Source: VXYL01 sp965243095 (GTDB lineage: Bacteria > Pseudomonadota > Gammaproteobacteria > Pseudomonadales > Azotimanducaceae). From it: a stretch of 64,000 nucleotides of DNA. The notes under the pieces were generated by a model, which saw nothing but the letters and a program-made list of their open reading frames with translations, searched no databases and was not told the DNA's origin. This document shows, piece by piece, positions 18,664-28,609 of this stretch. The DNA is taken from the NCBI GenBank assembly GCA_965243095.1, contig OZ251530.1, positions 682,001-746,000 of the forward strand. Reading direction: 5' to 3'. The position numbers and the translations under genes were made by a program. The stretch's first letter is position 1. Each line of letters begins with the position of its first letter.

Positions 18664-19184
18664 CCGGGCTGCTGCGACAATCCCGCTTGGTAGCGGCGGA
18701 AGTTGCGCACGTAGCGGTCGGAGAAGCCGGTGATGTCTTCCACTTCGGCGGCGCTGAGTTGGCGCACCACCTTGCCCGGCGAACCGAGCACCAGGCTGCC
18801 GGCGGGAATCTCCTTGCCCTCCGTGAGCAGGGCGTTCGAGCCGATGAGACAGTTTTCGCCGATCACCACGTCGTTCATCACCACCGCGTTGATGCCGATC
18901 AAGCTGTTGTCGCCAACGGTGCAGCCGTGCAGCACGGCCTGGTGCCCCACCGTCACGCCATCGCCGAGCGTCACCGGGTGGCCTTCGTCCATGTGTACCA
19001 CGCAGTTGTCTTGGATGTTGGTGCGGCGGCCCACGGTGATGGCGTCGTAATCGCCGCGCAGCACGGCGCCCCACCACACCGACGCCTCGTGGCGCAGCAG
19101 CACGGAACCGATGACGACCGCGGTGGGGGCGATGAACGTATCGCCCTCGGTGCGCGGGCGTTGGCCTTCGAACGCGTAGATCAC
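18660..19184 (-). CDS. Gamma-class carbonic anhydrase-like hexapeptide protein
   Basis: A 174-residue left-handed beta-helix protein of the YrdA/PaaY type. Hexapeptide repeats run through the middle, and three candidate zinc-ligand histidines lie in VVHMDEGH and VGHQAVLHG. The start IYAFEGQRP and the ending helix are family-typical. It forms trimers with metal sites between subunits; activity varies from CO2 hydration to thioesterase. It is translationally coupled to purT. Confidence 0.92.
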   Translation of the reverse strand: MIYAFEGQRPRTEGDTFIAPTAVVIGSVLLRHEASVWWGAVLRGDYDAITVGRRTNIQDNCVVHMDEGHPVTLGDGVTVGHQAVLHGCTVGDNSLIGINAVVMNDVVIGENCLIGSNALLTEGKEIPAGSLVLGSPGKVVRQLSAAEVEDITGFSDRYVRNFRRYQAGLSQQPG

Positions 19185-19206
19185 GGTTGGTTCCGGCCGC
19201 GCGCGG

Positions 19207-19992
19207 TCATCCGTAGCTCACGCCCATGCCTTCGCGCACGTCGTTGTTCACGCCGTACTGGGCTATCGGGTAGCGCAGGCCGTTGCGCGAGAGACGGGCA
19301 AGCCCGTCTATCACCTTCGGTAGGAAACCCGGTGGGATCGCCATCAGGAGTTCGTCCTCCATCACGCCGCCGTAGCGGCGCTCGGCGAAGCAGGGGATGG
19401 CCAAGCTCGGCTCGCCGGTGGCAAGCGCCCGCCCCCACGAGTCCGCGCAGGCGGATTCACCTACACAGCCCCATTCGAGTTTGCGGTAGCCTGTCCACTG
19501 CAAGCCGTTGATGAACAAGATCATCTGCGCCGGCGTGGCGTAGATGAGCGCAATGTCCGGGGGATTCAGCCTACCGCTCGCCAGCGGGCTGACGGCCAAG
19601 GCGACGTGCTCGCCGAACGGCGCCAAATCCATCGCCTGCTGGTGCTTCGTTGCCTCCTCCGCGTTCTCGTACCACACGCCCGCCATGCGCTCGCCGGAAA
19701 GCCACTTCTCGTCGCGGGGCGAAAGGCCGACAACGGCGCGGCATTGATCGCCCACCAAGTCCTCGGCGGTGATGCCCACCGTCCAGCCGTTGCGGCTGGC
19801 TTGGCCGACGATTTGGTCCGTGGTGTGGACATGCTTGGGACGGCGCAGGCGGGGCACCGCCTCCATTTCAGCGACGGTCTTGAACCGCTTCATGCCGATG
19901 GGCGTGGTGCGCAGGCGCAGGTACCGGTTCAGCTCCGCCACCAGCGCGGCCCAGTCCACGTCGCCGAGATCCGTGGCGATCAACTCGTCCAT
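19207..19992 (-). CDS. DUF169-family protein
   Basis: A 261-residue protein that I match to DUF169 by its pattern: an N-terminal LNRYLRLRTTPIGMK, a Cys in CRAVVGLSPRDEKWLSGE, and the CVGESACADSWG and PSLAIPCFAERRYGG segments. Several cysteines suggest metal or cofactor binding, but the family has no settled function. Only 22 bases separate it from the gamma carbonic anhydrase gene, so they are likely co-transcribed. The ATG at 19992 is chosen because upstream codons run into the palindromic repeat. Confidence 0.82.
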   Translation of the reverse strand: MDELIATDLGDVDWAALVAELNRYLRLRTTPIGMKRFKTVAEMEAVPRLRRPKHVHTTDQIVGQASRNGWTVGITAEDLVGDQCRAVVGLSPRDEKWLSGERMAGVWYENAEEATKHQQAMDLAPFGEHVALAVSPLASGRLNPPDIALIYATPAQMILFINGLQWTGYRKLEWGCVGESACADSWGRALATGEPSLAIPCFAERRYGGVMEDELLMAIPPGFLPKVIDGLARLSRNGLRYPIAQYGVNNDVREGMGVSYG

Positions 19993-20033
19993 GGCGGCTA
20001 GCGTACTGCAAGAAGTGGAATATGTGGGGCAGG

Positions 20034-20156
20034 GGGTGTACGACAAATCTTTGGTGACGCGTGCTGGGAGCGCGGGCGTCTCGCCCGCATGCAGGCGGAA
20101 CGCCTGCGTTCCCGTCTTGGCACCGTCACCGCTTACCAAAGATCTGTCGTACACCC
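20034..20156. repeat. MITE-like palindromic element between DUF169 gene and def
   Basis: A 123-bp element bounded by 21-bp inverted arms (20034-20054 and 20136-20156) that differ at one base; the shared core reads ggtgtacgaca then atctttgg. Inside are two further stem-loops: gcgggcgtctcgcccgc, and caggcg paired with cgcctg. The inner part resembles the sequence at 50232-50282. It has no coding capacity. Such structures are typical of non-autonomous transposable elements or REP-like repeats. It also occupies the control region of def and could act as a terminator or RNA structure. Confidence 0.75.
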
Positions 20157-20235
20157 TGGGGCAGGAACACGCCAAACCTCGCGCCCGGTTTGTGCGATCA
20201 TTCCTCCTCCAAACGGCACGGTGTTGTGCGGCGCG

Positions 20236-20748
20236 ATGGCCATGTTGCCCATTCTTCATTACCCCGACCCGCGGCTGCGCACGAAGGCGAAGCCGGTGGA
20301 GGTCGTGGACGACACTGTGCGCATCCTCATCGACGACCTGTTGGAGACGATGTACGAGGCTGCCGGCATTGGCCTAGCGGCCACCCAAGTGAATGTGCAT
20401 CGGCGCGTCTTGGTGGTGGACGTTTCGGAGCACCGCGACGAGCCGAGGGCGTTCGTCAATCCGGTTATCGAGCAGGCCGAGGGCGAGCAGGAGCGCGACG
20501 AGGGCTGCCTTTCCGTGCCGGGGTTCTTCGAGTCCGTGAAGCGGGCGGAGCGCATCCGCGTGAACGCCTTGAACGCCGATGGCGAGCCGTTCGCGCTGGA
20601 GGCGGAGGGGTTGCTGGCCGTGTGCATTCAGCACGAATGCGACCACTTGGACGGCAAGCTGTTCGTGGACTACATCTCGAATCTCAAGCGGCAGCGCATC
20701 AAGAGCAAGCTGCGTAAACAAGCGCAAGGGAACAAGGCGCGAGGCTGA
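20236..20748 (+). CDS. def: Peptide deformylase
   Basis: A 170-residue metalloenzyme that removes the formyl group from new proteins. All three signatures are present: GIGLAATQV, EGCLSVPG (metal Cys) and QHECDHLDG (two metal His and the catalytic Glu). An ATG at 20242 is an alternative start. fmt follows after 16 bases, forming the usual def-fmt formyl-methionine pair. Confidence 0.97.
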   Translation: MAMLPILHYPDPRLRTKAKPVEVVDDTVRILIDDLLETMYEAAGIGLAATQVNVHRRVLVVDVSEHRDEPRAFVNPVIEQAEGEQERDEGCLSVPGFFESVKRAERIRVNALNADGEPFALEAEGLLAVCIQHECDHLDGKLFVDYISNLKRQRIKSKLRKQAQGNKARG

Positions 20749-20764
20749 CTCGCGCACGGGCGCA

Positions 20765-21736
20765 ATGGCTTGGCGGCTGGCATTCGCGGGAACCCCGCTC
20801 TTCGCCGCCACCATCTTGCGCCGCCTGCTGGACTCGCCGCACCGCGTGGCGCTCGTCTATACGCAGCCGGATCGCCCCGCCGGCCGGGGGCGGAAGCTCT
20901 CGGCAAGCCCGGTGCGGCAGGTTGCCGAAGCCGCTGGCGTGGAGGTGCGAACGCCCACGCGGCTCACCGGCGAGGTGGAAACGCTTGGCGACGTGGATTG
21001 CCTGATCGTGGCGGCTTACCGTTTGTTTCTGCCGGACGCCATTTTGGGAGCCCTCAGCCGGGGTGCGCGAGGGGCTTGCCCTTCGCATGGAGAAGCCCCG
21101 AAACTCGGCTGCCTGAATGTCCATCCGTCGCTGCTGCCGCGCTGGCGGGGCGCCGCGCCGGTGGAACGCGCCATCATGGCCGGCGATGCGCAAACCGGCG
21201 TAAGCATCATGCGCGTGACGGCGAAACTGGACGCCGGGCCGGTGTATCGACAGCGACCGGTGCCGCTCGACGATTCCGCCACCGGCGACGCGGTGACGGC
21301 TGCGCTGGCGGAGCTTGGCGCCGAGACACTGCTTGAGGTATTGGCCGCGTTGCCGGATTTGCAGGCTGAAGAGCAGGACGACAACTTTGCCACCTACGCA
21401 CACAAGCTAACGGCAGAGGATGCGCCCATCGACTGGCAGCGCCCGGCGGCGGACATCGCCCGGCAAGTACGGGCGTTGTCCGGGCGGTTGGCCGCCTACA
21501 CCACGCTCGACGAAGACGTGCGCCTCCGCATCTTGGCAGCGCGGCCATTGCCGGCCGGCGACAATACGACTCCCGGCACGCTGCTGCGGCGCGGCAAGCA
21601 ATGGCGCGTCGCGTGCGGCGAAGGCGAGTTGGAACTCGAGACAGTCCAGCTAAACCGCGGCAAAGGCACACCGCTGGCGATGCAGAGCGCCGTCAACGGC
21701 TATCCAGCATTGCTGCGCGAAGGATCTCCCATGTAG
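20765..21736 (+). CDS. fmt: Methionyl-tRNA formyltransferase
   Basis: A 323-residue enzyme that formylates initiator Met-tRNA using 10-formyl-THF. Catalytic Asn and His lie in LNVHPSLLPRWRGAAP, and the catalytic Asp in KLDAGPVY. Between the usual LPDAIL and PKLGCLNVHPS segments sits an extra run of about 15 residues (LSRGARGACPSHGEA) encoded by a G+C-rich hairpin. It keeps frame and lies just before the active-site loop. Otherwise the length and motifs are normal, so the gene is probably functional. Confidence 0.95.
   Translation: MAWRLAFAGTPLFAATILRRLLDSPHRVALVYTQPDRPAGRGRKLSASPVRQVAEAAGVEVRTPTRLTGEVETLGDVDCLIVAAYRLFLPDAILGALSRGARGACPSHGEAPKLGCLNVHPSLLPRWRGAAPVERAIMAGDAQTGVSIMRVTAKLDAGPVYRQRPVPLDDSATGDAVTAALAELGAETLLEVLAALPDLQAEEQDDNFATYAHKLTAEDAPIDWQRPAADIARQVRALSGRLAAYTTLDEDVRLRILAARPLPAGDNTTPGTLLRRGKQWRVACGEGELELETVQLNRGKGTPLAMQSAVNGYPALLREGSPM
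21051..21095. repeat. In-frame palindromic insertion within fmt
   Basis: About 45 bases interrupt the conserved fmt sequence without shifting the frame. The run contains a hairpin, ggggctt paired with aagcccc. Its left part, tcagccggggtgcgcg, also occurs at the start of the CbbQ-like gene (about 11533-11548). Exact ends are inferred from where family similarity stops and resumes. It resembles the protein-coding palindromic elements known from Rickettsia in principle, though not in sequence. Confidence 0.6.
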
Positions 21737-21759
21737 GCAAGCCCTCCTGCCACTAAGGT

Positions 21760-22989
21760 TCATGCCCAAACCTGCCCCAACGGCAATCCGTGCAGCGCCG
21801 CGCCGAACGGCACCACCTCGGTGCCGAGATACACCGACACGCCACGCACGAACCGATCTCCGGCGAGTTCCTCGAGCGCCTTCAAGCCGCTGAAGTGTTG
21901 TGGGCGCAGCGTGGCCGTGCATTTCACCTCCACCCCCACCACGCGGCCTTGGCGATCTTCGAGCACCAAGTCCACCTCCGCGCCGGCTTCCGTGCGGAAG
22001 TGGAACAAGCGGCAGCGACGCTCGCACCAGCCAAGCTGTTTGATCAGCTCCATTGCCACGAAGTTTTCCAGCATGCGCCCAAGGAGGGTGCGGTCTTGGC
22101 GAAGGCGCGCCGCGTCCGCGTCCAAGAGGTGTGCGAGCAAACCGGTGTCCACCAGCATCAGCTTCGGGGCTTTCACCAACCGCTTGCCGACATTGGCGAA
22201 CCACGCCGGCAAACGCCGCAGCAGAAACGTCGTTTCCAGCAACGCGATGTAGCGCTTCAAGGTGGTCTGCGGCAGGGTAAGCGCACGTGCGAGGTCGGCA
22301 TGATTGATGAGCTGGCCTGTGCGCGTGGCCAGCAGCCCCAGCAGGCGCGGCATGTCCAACAACCGGTCTATGTTCGCAAGCTCGCGCACGTCGCGTTGCA
22401 GGATCGATTCCATGTAGGCATCGAACCACGCCTCTCGCCGCCGCCCGGAGCGCCGGCCGCGGACCTCTGGGAATCCTCCGGCGCACATGCGGGCGACCGC
22501 TTCTTCCTCGCAAATCGGCGTCGCGGCCGGTGGCGCCAGCTCTGGCGCGAAAAGGCGGTCGACGAAAGTCTCTCGCGTGCCTTCGATCTCGCCCTGCGAC
22601 AGCGGCCAGAGCGTGTGCAGCTCCATGCGCCCGGCCAACGAATCGGAAAGCTGTGGCAGCGACATCACGCCGGCGGAACCCGTGAGCAGAAATTGGCCCG
22701 GTTGTCGGTCCGCGTCCACGGCGGCCTTGATGGCCACGGCCAGTGCCGGGGAGCGTTGCGCCTCGTCAATCACCACCGGGCGGGGAAGCCCGGCCACAAA
22801 GCCGTCCGGGTCGTCAGCGGCAGCGGCGAGAACCGCCGCCGTGTCCAACGTCAGGTAAGACGCGGAACGCTGTTCGCCGAGGTCTTTGGCCAACGTGCTC
22901 TTGCCGGTTTGGCGGCCGCCTTGGAGGTACACGACCGGCGTGTCGGCAAGGGCTTCGCCCACTCGCATGGCGGCATGACGAGAGATCAT
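21760..22989 (-). CDS. AAA-type ATPase with C-terminal DUF4143 domain
   Basis: A 409-residue protein of a very common single-gene family. The N-terminal P-loop is GGRQTGKS (residues 24-31), with Walker B PVVIDEAQRSP and a sensor-like LLTGSAGVM. The C-terminal DUF4143 region contains AEVDLVLEDRQGRVVGVEVKC, a PD-(D/E)XK-like signature with the acidic residue followed by E-x-K. A winged-helix segment (LARALTLPQTTLKRYIALLE) lies between. Function is unsettled; the family is often found in accessory regions. It converges on fmt. The ATG at 22989 is preferred to a TTG further up that lies inside the direct repeat. Confidence 0.9.
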   Translation of the reverse strand: MISRHAAMRVGEALADTPVVYLQGGRQTGKSTLAKDLGEQRSASYLTLDTAAVLAAAADDPDGFVAGLPRPVVIDEAQRSPALAVAIKAAVDADRQPGQFLLTGSAGVMSLPQLSDSLAGRMELHTLWPLSQGEIEGTRETFVDRLFAPELAPPAATPICEEEAVARMCAGGFPEVRGRRSGRRREAWFDAYMESILQRDVRELANIDRLLDMPRLLGLLATRTGQLINHADLARALTLPQTTLKRYIALLETTFLLRRLPAWFANVGKRLVKAPKLMLVDTGLLAHLLDADAARLRQDRTLLGRMLENFVAMELIKQLGWCERRCRLFHFRTEAGAEVDLVLEDRQGRVVGVEVKCTATLRPQHFSGLKALEELAGDRFVRGVSVYLGTEVVPFGAALHGLPLGQVWA

Positions 22990-23011
22990 GAGCGGGGATT
23001 CTACCGCTTGG

Positions 23012-23189
23012 TGGACGGAAATCAACCACGGCGTGGACGATTTCCAGCCACGTCATGGCCGATATTCGACCACCAAGAGCCCGGTTCTCTTCGCGCCGGG
23101 GCTTTGCCATTTTTGGACGGAAATCAACCACGGCGTGGACGATTTCCAGCCACGTCATGGCTGATATTCGACCACCAAGAGCCCGGTTC
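23012..23189. repeat. 76-bp direct repeat pair, 102-bp period
   Basis: Two copies (23012-23087 and 23114-23189) of a 76-base sequence differ at a single base (C to T at 23162). They are separated by 26 unrelated bases. They fill most of the gap between the DUF4143 ATPase start and atpC, so they would lie in the ATPase leader. The near identity shows recent duplication or gene conversion. No coding role is evident. Confidence 0.85.
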
Positions 23190-23220
23190 AGCCTTCGGGC
23201 AAGTCGCCTTACAGGCTTCT

Positions 23221-23643
23221 TCACCGTCGCGCCTTGCGCAGCTCCTCCAGCGTTCGCTGTTGCGCCGTTGCGGCGGCCAGTTGCGCTTGGACGAGGCCGT
23301 AGTCCATTTCGGCGGCGCTTTCGGAGAGGGCGCGCTCGGCGTCCTGCTGCGCCTGGGCGGCGGCGGCTTCGTCGATGTCGGTGGCGCGCAGGGCGGTGTC
23401 CGCGAGGACGGTCACCACGCCCGGTTGCACTTCCAAGTAGCCGCCGGCGGCGTAGAAGACCTCCTCGTCGCCGTTTTCGTCGCGCAGGCGCACCGGGCCG
23501 GGGCGGATGCCGGTGAGGAGGGCGGCGTGGCCCGGCAGGATGCCGAGTTCGCCCAAGGTGCCGGTGGCCGAGAGCATGGCGATGCGGCCCGAGTAGATCT
23601 CCGCCTCGGCGCTGACGATGTGGCACTGCATGAGGGCGGGCAT
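23221..23643 (-). CDS. atpC: ATP synthase epsilon subunit
   Basis: A 140-residue F1 central-stalk subunit. The N-terminal beta sandwich (CHIVSAEAEIYSG, then GELGILPGHAALLT) and the C-terminal helical hairpin are both present. It is the last gene of the atp operon, five bases after atpD. Epsilon links the rotor and inhibits ATP hydrolysis. Confidence 0.97.
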   Translation of the reverse strand: MPALMQCHIVSAEAEIYSGRIAMLSATGTLGELGILPGHAALLTGIRPGPVRLRDENGDEEVFYAAGGYLEVQPGVVTVLADTALRATDIDEAAAAQAQQDAERALSESAAEMDYGLVQAQLAAATAQQRTLEELRKARR

Positions 23644-23648
23644 GGCGG

Positions 23649-25037
23649 TCAGGCCGCCTCGGCCAGCGTGGCCGCCTTCTTGCGCGCGGCGTCGATGGTG
23701 CCCACCATGTAGAACGCCTGCTCCGGCATGTCGTCGCATTCGCCGTCCAGGATGGCGCGGAAGCTGCGCACGGTGTCCTCGCGGCTCACGAAGTCGCCCG
23801 GCTGGCCGGTGAACTGCTCGGCCACGAACATCGCCTGGCTGAAGAACTGCTGCATCTTGCGGGCGCGGTACACCAGCGCCTTGTCCTCCTCGGAGAGCTC
23901 GTCCATGCCGAGAATGGCGATGATGTCCTTCAGCTCCTGATAGCGCTGCAGCACCTCCTGGGCGCCGCGCGCCACCTGGTAGTGCTCCTGGCCGACGATG
24001 TTCGGGTCGAGCTGGCGGCTGGAGGACGCCAGCGGATCCACCGCCGGGTAGATGCCGAGGTCGGTGATGGCGCGGCTGAGCACCACCGAGGAGTCCAGGT
24101 GCGCGAAGGTGGTGGCGGGGGAGGGGTCGGTGTAGTCGTCGGCCGGCACGAACACCGCCTGCACGGAGGTGATGGAGCCGGTCTTGGTGGTGGTGATGCG
24201 CTCCTGCAGCGCGCCCATCTCGGCGGCGAGGGTGGGCTGGTAGCCCACCGCCGAGGGCATGCGGCCGAGCAGCGCCGAGCACTCCGTGCCGGCCAGCGTG
24301 TAGCGGTAGATGTTGTCGATGAACATGAGCACGTCGCGGCCCTCGTCGCGGAACTTCTCCGCCAGCGTGAGGCCGGAGAGCGCCACCCGCAGGCGGTTGC
24401 CCGGCGGCTCGTTCATCTGCCCGAACACCAGCGAGATCTTGTCCAGCACGCCGGCGTCGCGCATCTCGTAGTAGAAGTCGTTGCCTTCGCGGGTGCGCTC
24501 GCCCACGCCGGCGAACACGGAAAGGCCGGAGTGCTCGATGGCGATGTTGCGGATGAGCTCCAGCATCGTCACCGTCTTGCCCACGCTCGCGCCGCCGAAC
24601 AGCCCCACCTTGCCGCCGCGGGCGAAGGGGCACATGAGATCGATCACCTTCACGCCGGTTTCCAGCAGCTCGTTGCCGCCTTTCTGGTCCTCGTAGGAGG
24701 GCGGGCTGCGGTGAATGGGCAGCACCTCGCGGGCGTTGATGGGGCCCTTCTCGTCCACCGGGTCGCCGAGCACGTCCATGATGCGGCCCAAGGTCTCGTC
24801 GCCCACCGGAATGGAGATCGGGCCGCCAGTGTTGGCCACGGAGAGGCCGCGCGAGAGGCCCTCGGAGGAGCCCATCGCGATGGTGCGCACCACGCCGTCG
24901 CCGAGCTGCTGCTGCACCTCCAGCGTCAAGCCGGTTTCCGTCACCTTCAAGGCGTCGTACACCTTGGGCACTTCCTCGCGGTCGAACTCGACGTCGATCA
25001 CCGCGCCGATGATTTGGACGATTCGTCCATTAGCCAT
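23649..25037 (-). CDS. atpD: ATP synthase beta subunit
   Basis: The 462-residue catalytic subunit. The P-loop at residues 148-155 reads GGASVGKT, whereas the usual form is GGAGVGKT, so a nearly invariant Gly is Ser. The following GERTREGNDFYYEM and the Walker B region MFIDNIYR are conserved, as are the length and the DELSEEDKALVYRARKMQQF end region. It catalyses ATP synthesis at the alpha-beta interfaces. Confidence 0.98.
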   Translation of the reverse strand: MANGRIVQIIGAVIDVEFDREEVPKVYDALKVTETGLTLEVQQQLGDGVVRTIAMGSSEGLSRGLSVANTGGPISIPVGDETLGRIMDVLGDPVDEKGPINAREVLPIHRSPPSYEDQKGGNELLETGVKVIDLMCPFARGGKVGLFGGASVGKTVTMLELIRNIAIEHSGLSVFAGVGERTREGNDFYYEMRDAGVLDKISLVFGQMNEPPGNRLRVALSGLTLAEKFRDEGRDVLMFIDNIYRYTLAGTECSALLGRMPSAVGYQPTLAAEMGALQERITTTKTGSITSVQAVFVPADDYTDPSPATTFAHLDSSVVLSRAITDLGIYPAVDPLASSSRQLDPNIVGQEHYQVARGAQEVLQRYQELKDIIAILGMDELSEEDKALVYRARKMQQFFSQAMFVAEQFTGQPGDFVSREDTVRSFRAILDGECDDMPEQAFYMVGTIDAARKKAATLAEAA

Positions 25038-25059
25038 TCCTGCCTCCTAAAGTCGAAAT

Positions 25060-25920
25060 CTAGACGGCTGCCGCGCCGCTGACGATCTCCGAGATTTCCT
25101 GCGTGATGGACGCTTGCCGGGCGTTGTTGTAGAGCAGCGTGAGCTCGCTCACGATCTCCTCGGCGTTGTCCGTGGCGCTCTTCATCGCGATCATGCGCGC
25201 CGCCTGCTCGCACGCAGTGTTCTCCAGCACGGCCTGGTACACCGAGGACTCCAAGTACCGCTGCACCAAGCCCTCGATGAGTTCGCGGGCGTCCGGTTCG
25301 TAGAGGTAGTCCCAGCGCCGCTGAAACTCCTCCTCCGCGAGCGGCGGCAGCGGCAGCAGTTGCTTGATCACCGGCCGCTGCGTCATGGTGTTCACGAACT
25401 CGTTGGAGATGATGTCCAGCCGGTCGATGCGCCCCTCGGCGAAGGCGTCGAACATCACCCGCACGCCGCCGATGAGGGCCGCCAGCGCCGGCGTTTCGCC
25501 CACGTCCGCCAGCGCCGCCACCACGTTGCCGCCGACGGCGCGGAAGAACTGCGCGGCCTTGTTGCCCACCAGCGCCAGCTCCGTCGCCGCGCCGCCCGCT
25601 TCCCACGCGCGCATCGCGCGCACCAGTTCGCGGAACAGATTGACGTTCAGGCCGCCGCACAGGCCGCGATCCGTGGACACCACGATGTAGCCGATGCGCT
25701 TCACCTCGCGTTCTTTCATGTACACGTGGTGGTACTCCGGCGAGGCGTTGGCCAAGTGGCCGATCATCTCGCGGATGCGCCGGTTGTAGGGGCGCCCGTG
25801 TGCCATGCGCTCCTGTGTGCGCTTCATGCGCGAGGCGGCCACCATCTGCATCGCCCGGGTGCTTTTCTGCGTGGTCTGCACGCTGGCGATTTTCTTCTTG
25901 ATCTCGCGGCCGGCCGCCAT
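25060..25920 (-). CDS. atpG: ATP synthase gamma subunit
   Basis: The 286-residue rotor shaft. The N-terminal helix MAAGREIKKKIASVQTTQKS and the C-terminal helix ASITQEISEIVSGAAAV are typical, as is STDRGLCGGLN. It lies between atpA and atpD as expected, with 22 bases to atpD and 36 to atpA. Confidence 0.98.
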   Translation of the reverse strand: MAAGREIKKKIASVQTTQKSTRAMQMVAASRMKRTQERMAHGRPYNRRIREMIGHLANASPEYHHVYMKEREVKRIGYIVVSTDRGLCGGLNVNLFRELVRAMRAWEAGGAATELALVGNKAAQFFRAVGGNVVAALADVGETPALAALIGGVRVMFDAFAEGRIDRLDIISNEFVNTMTQRPVIKQLLPLPPLAEEEFQRRWDYLYEPDARELIEGLVQRYLESSVYQAVLENTACEQAARMIAMKSATDNAEEIVSELTLLYNNARQASITQEISEIVSGAAAV

Positions 25921-25956
25921 CCCGAATCCCTAGCTTGAGTGAGCGCTTACTATCGC

Positions 25957-27516
<1,560 letters not shown>

Positions 27517-27565
27517 GGTGGTTGGGTTTCCTCCTTCAGATGGGGGCTTGCGGACAGGCGGTGGT

Positions 27566-28105
27566 TTAGGCGCGTTGCAGGGCGCCGATCAGGCGCGTCA
27601 GGCGGCCGCGCACGGAGCCGTCGATCACCGTGTCGCCGGCGCGAATGACGGCGCCGCCGACCACGTTGGCGTCCACCGCGGTGGTGACGTCCACTTCTTG
27701 CTCGAACCGCTTGGCGAGCGCCGCGGCGAAGGTTTGCCGCTGTTCGCCGGTGAGTTCCACCGCGGCGGCGATTTCCACCTCCAGCACGCGCTCCGCCTCG
27801 GCTTTGCGCTCTTCGTATTGGCGGGACACTTCGGGCAACAGATCGAGGCGGCCGTTGTCCGCCAACACGTGCACGAAGCGGCGGCCGCGGTCGTCCAGTT
27901 CGTCGCCGGCCACTTCGAGCAGTTGGCCCGCTTTCACGGCGCCGGAGACGGTGGCCGCGCCGAGCAGCGCCCGCACCTTGTCCGCGCCGGCCGCGGCGGC
28001 GAGCAAGCCGAGCATCCGCGACCACTTCTCCAAGCGATCCGAGGACTTGGCGAGCGTGAATGCGGCGTTCGCGTACGGGCGCGCCAGCGTGGCGTTTTCG
28101 GCCAT
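27566..28105 (-). CDS. atpH: ATP synthase delta subunit
   Basis: A 179-residue peripheral-stalk subunit that joins b to the top of the alpha/beta hexamer. The start ATLARPYANAAFTLAKSS and the end VIDGSVRGRLTRLIGALQ are diagnostic. Nine bases separate it from atpF. Confidence 0.97.
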   Translation of the reverse strand: MAENATLARPYANAAFTLAKSSDRLEKWSRMLGLLAAAAGADKVRALLGAATVSGAVKAGQLLEVAGDELDDRGRRFVHVLADNGRLDLLPEVSRQYEERKAEAERVLEVEIAAAVELTGEQRQTFAAALAKRFEQEVDVTTAVDANVVGGAVIRAGDTVIDGSVRGRLTRLIGALQRA

Positions 28106-28114
28106 GGCGCGGGC

Positions 28115-28585
28115 TTACAACTCCGCCGCCAGCCGGCGCAGCAGCGCGTCGTGGCGATCGCGATCTATGGAGGTTTCGAGGATCTTCTCCGCGCCGGTGA
28201 CGGCCAAGTCCGCCACTTGGGCGCGCAACGCCTCCTTGGCGCGGTTCATCTCCTGCGCCGCGTCGGCTTGCGCGGCGGCGAGGATGCGTTCGCGCTCGGC
28301 GTCGGCATCCGCTTTGGCGTTTTCAATCATCTGCGCCGCTTGACCGCGCGCTTCCTCGACGATGCCACGCGCTTCCGCCCGCGCCTCGTTCAACGCCTCC
28401 TCGGCGCGGGTTTGCGCCTGCTGCAAATCCCGCTCCGCCTTGGCGGCGTTCTCCAGCCCGCTGGCGATGGTCTCCTGCCGCTCGCGCATGGCGCGGATGA
28501 GGAACGGCCAAATGAACTTCCAGCAGGTGAAGGCGAACAGGAAGAACGCCGCCGTCTGCCAGAGCAGGGTGAGCGTGATGTTCAT
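28115..28585 (-). CDS. atpF: ATP synthase b subunit
   Basis: A 156-residue subunit with one N-terminal membrane helix (ITLTLLWQTAAFFLFAFTCWKFIWPFL) and a long charged coiled coil. It forms the Fo stator stalk. The coiled coil has many AEEALNEARAEA-type runs. Its place between atpE and atpH is standard. Confidence 0.97.
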   Translation of the reverse strand: MNITLTLLWQTAAFFLFAFTCWKFIWPFLIRAMRERQETIASGLENAAKAERDLQQAQTRAEEALNEARAEARGIVEEARGQAAQMIENAKADADAERERILAAAQADAAQEMNRAKEALRAQVADLAVTGAEKILETSIDRDRHDALLRRLAAEL

Positions 28586-28609
28586 CTCGGCGACTCCGTC
28601 CCGCGCGCG

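Noticed and set aside
20034..20156. CRISPR-like or riboswitch-like structure
   Set aside because: There is one inverted pair and no repeated spacers, and no known riboswitch core.
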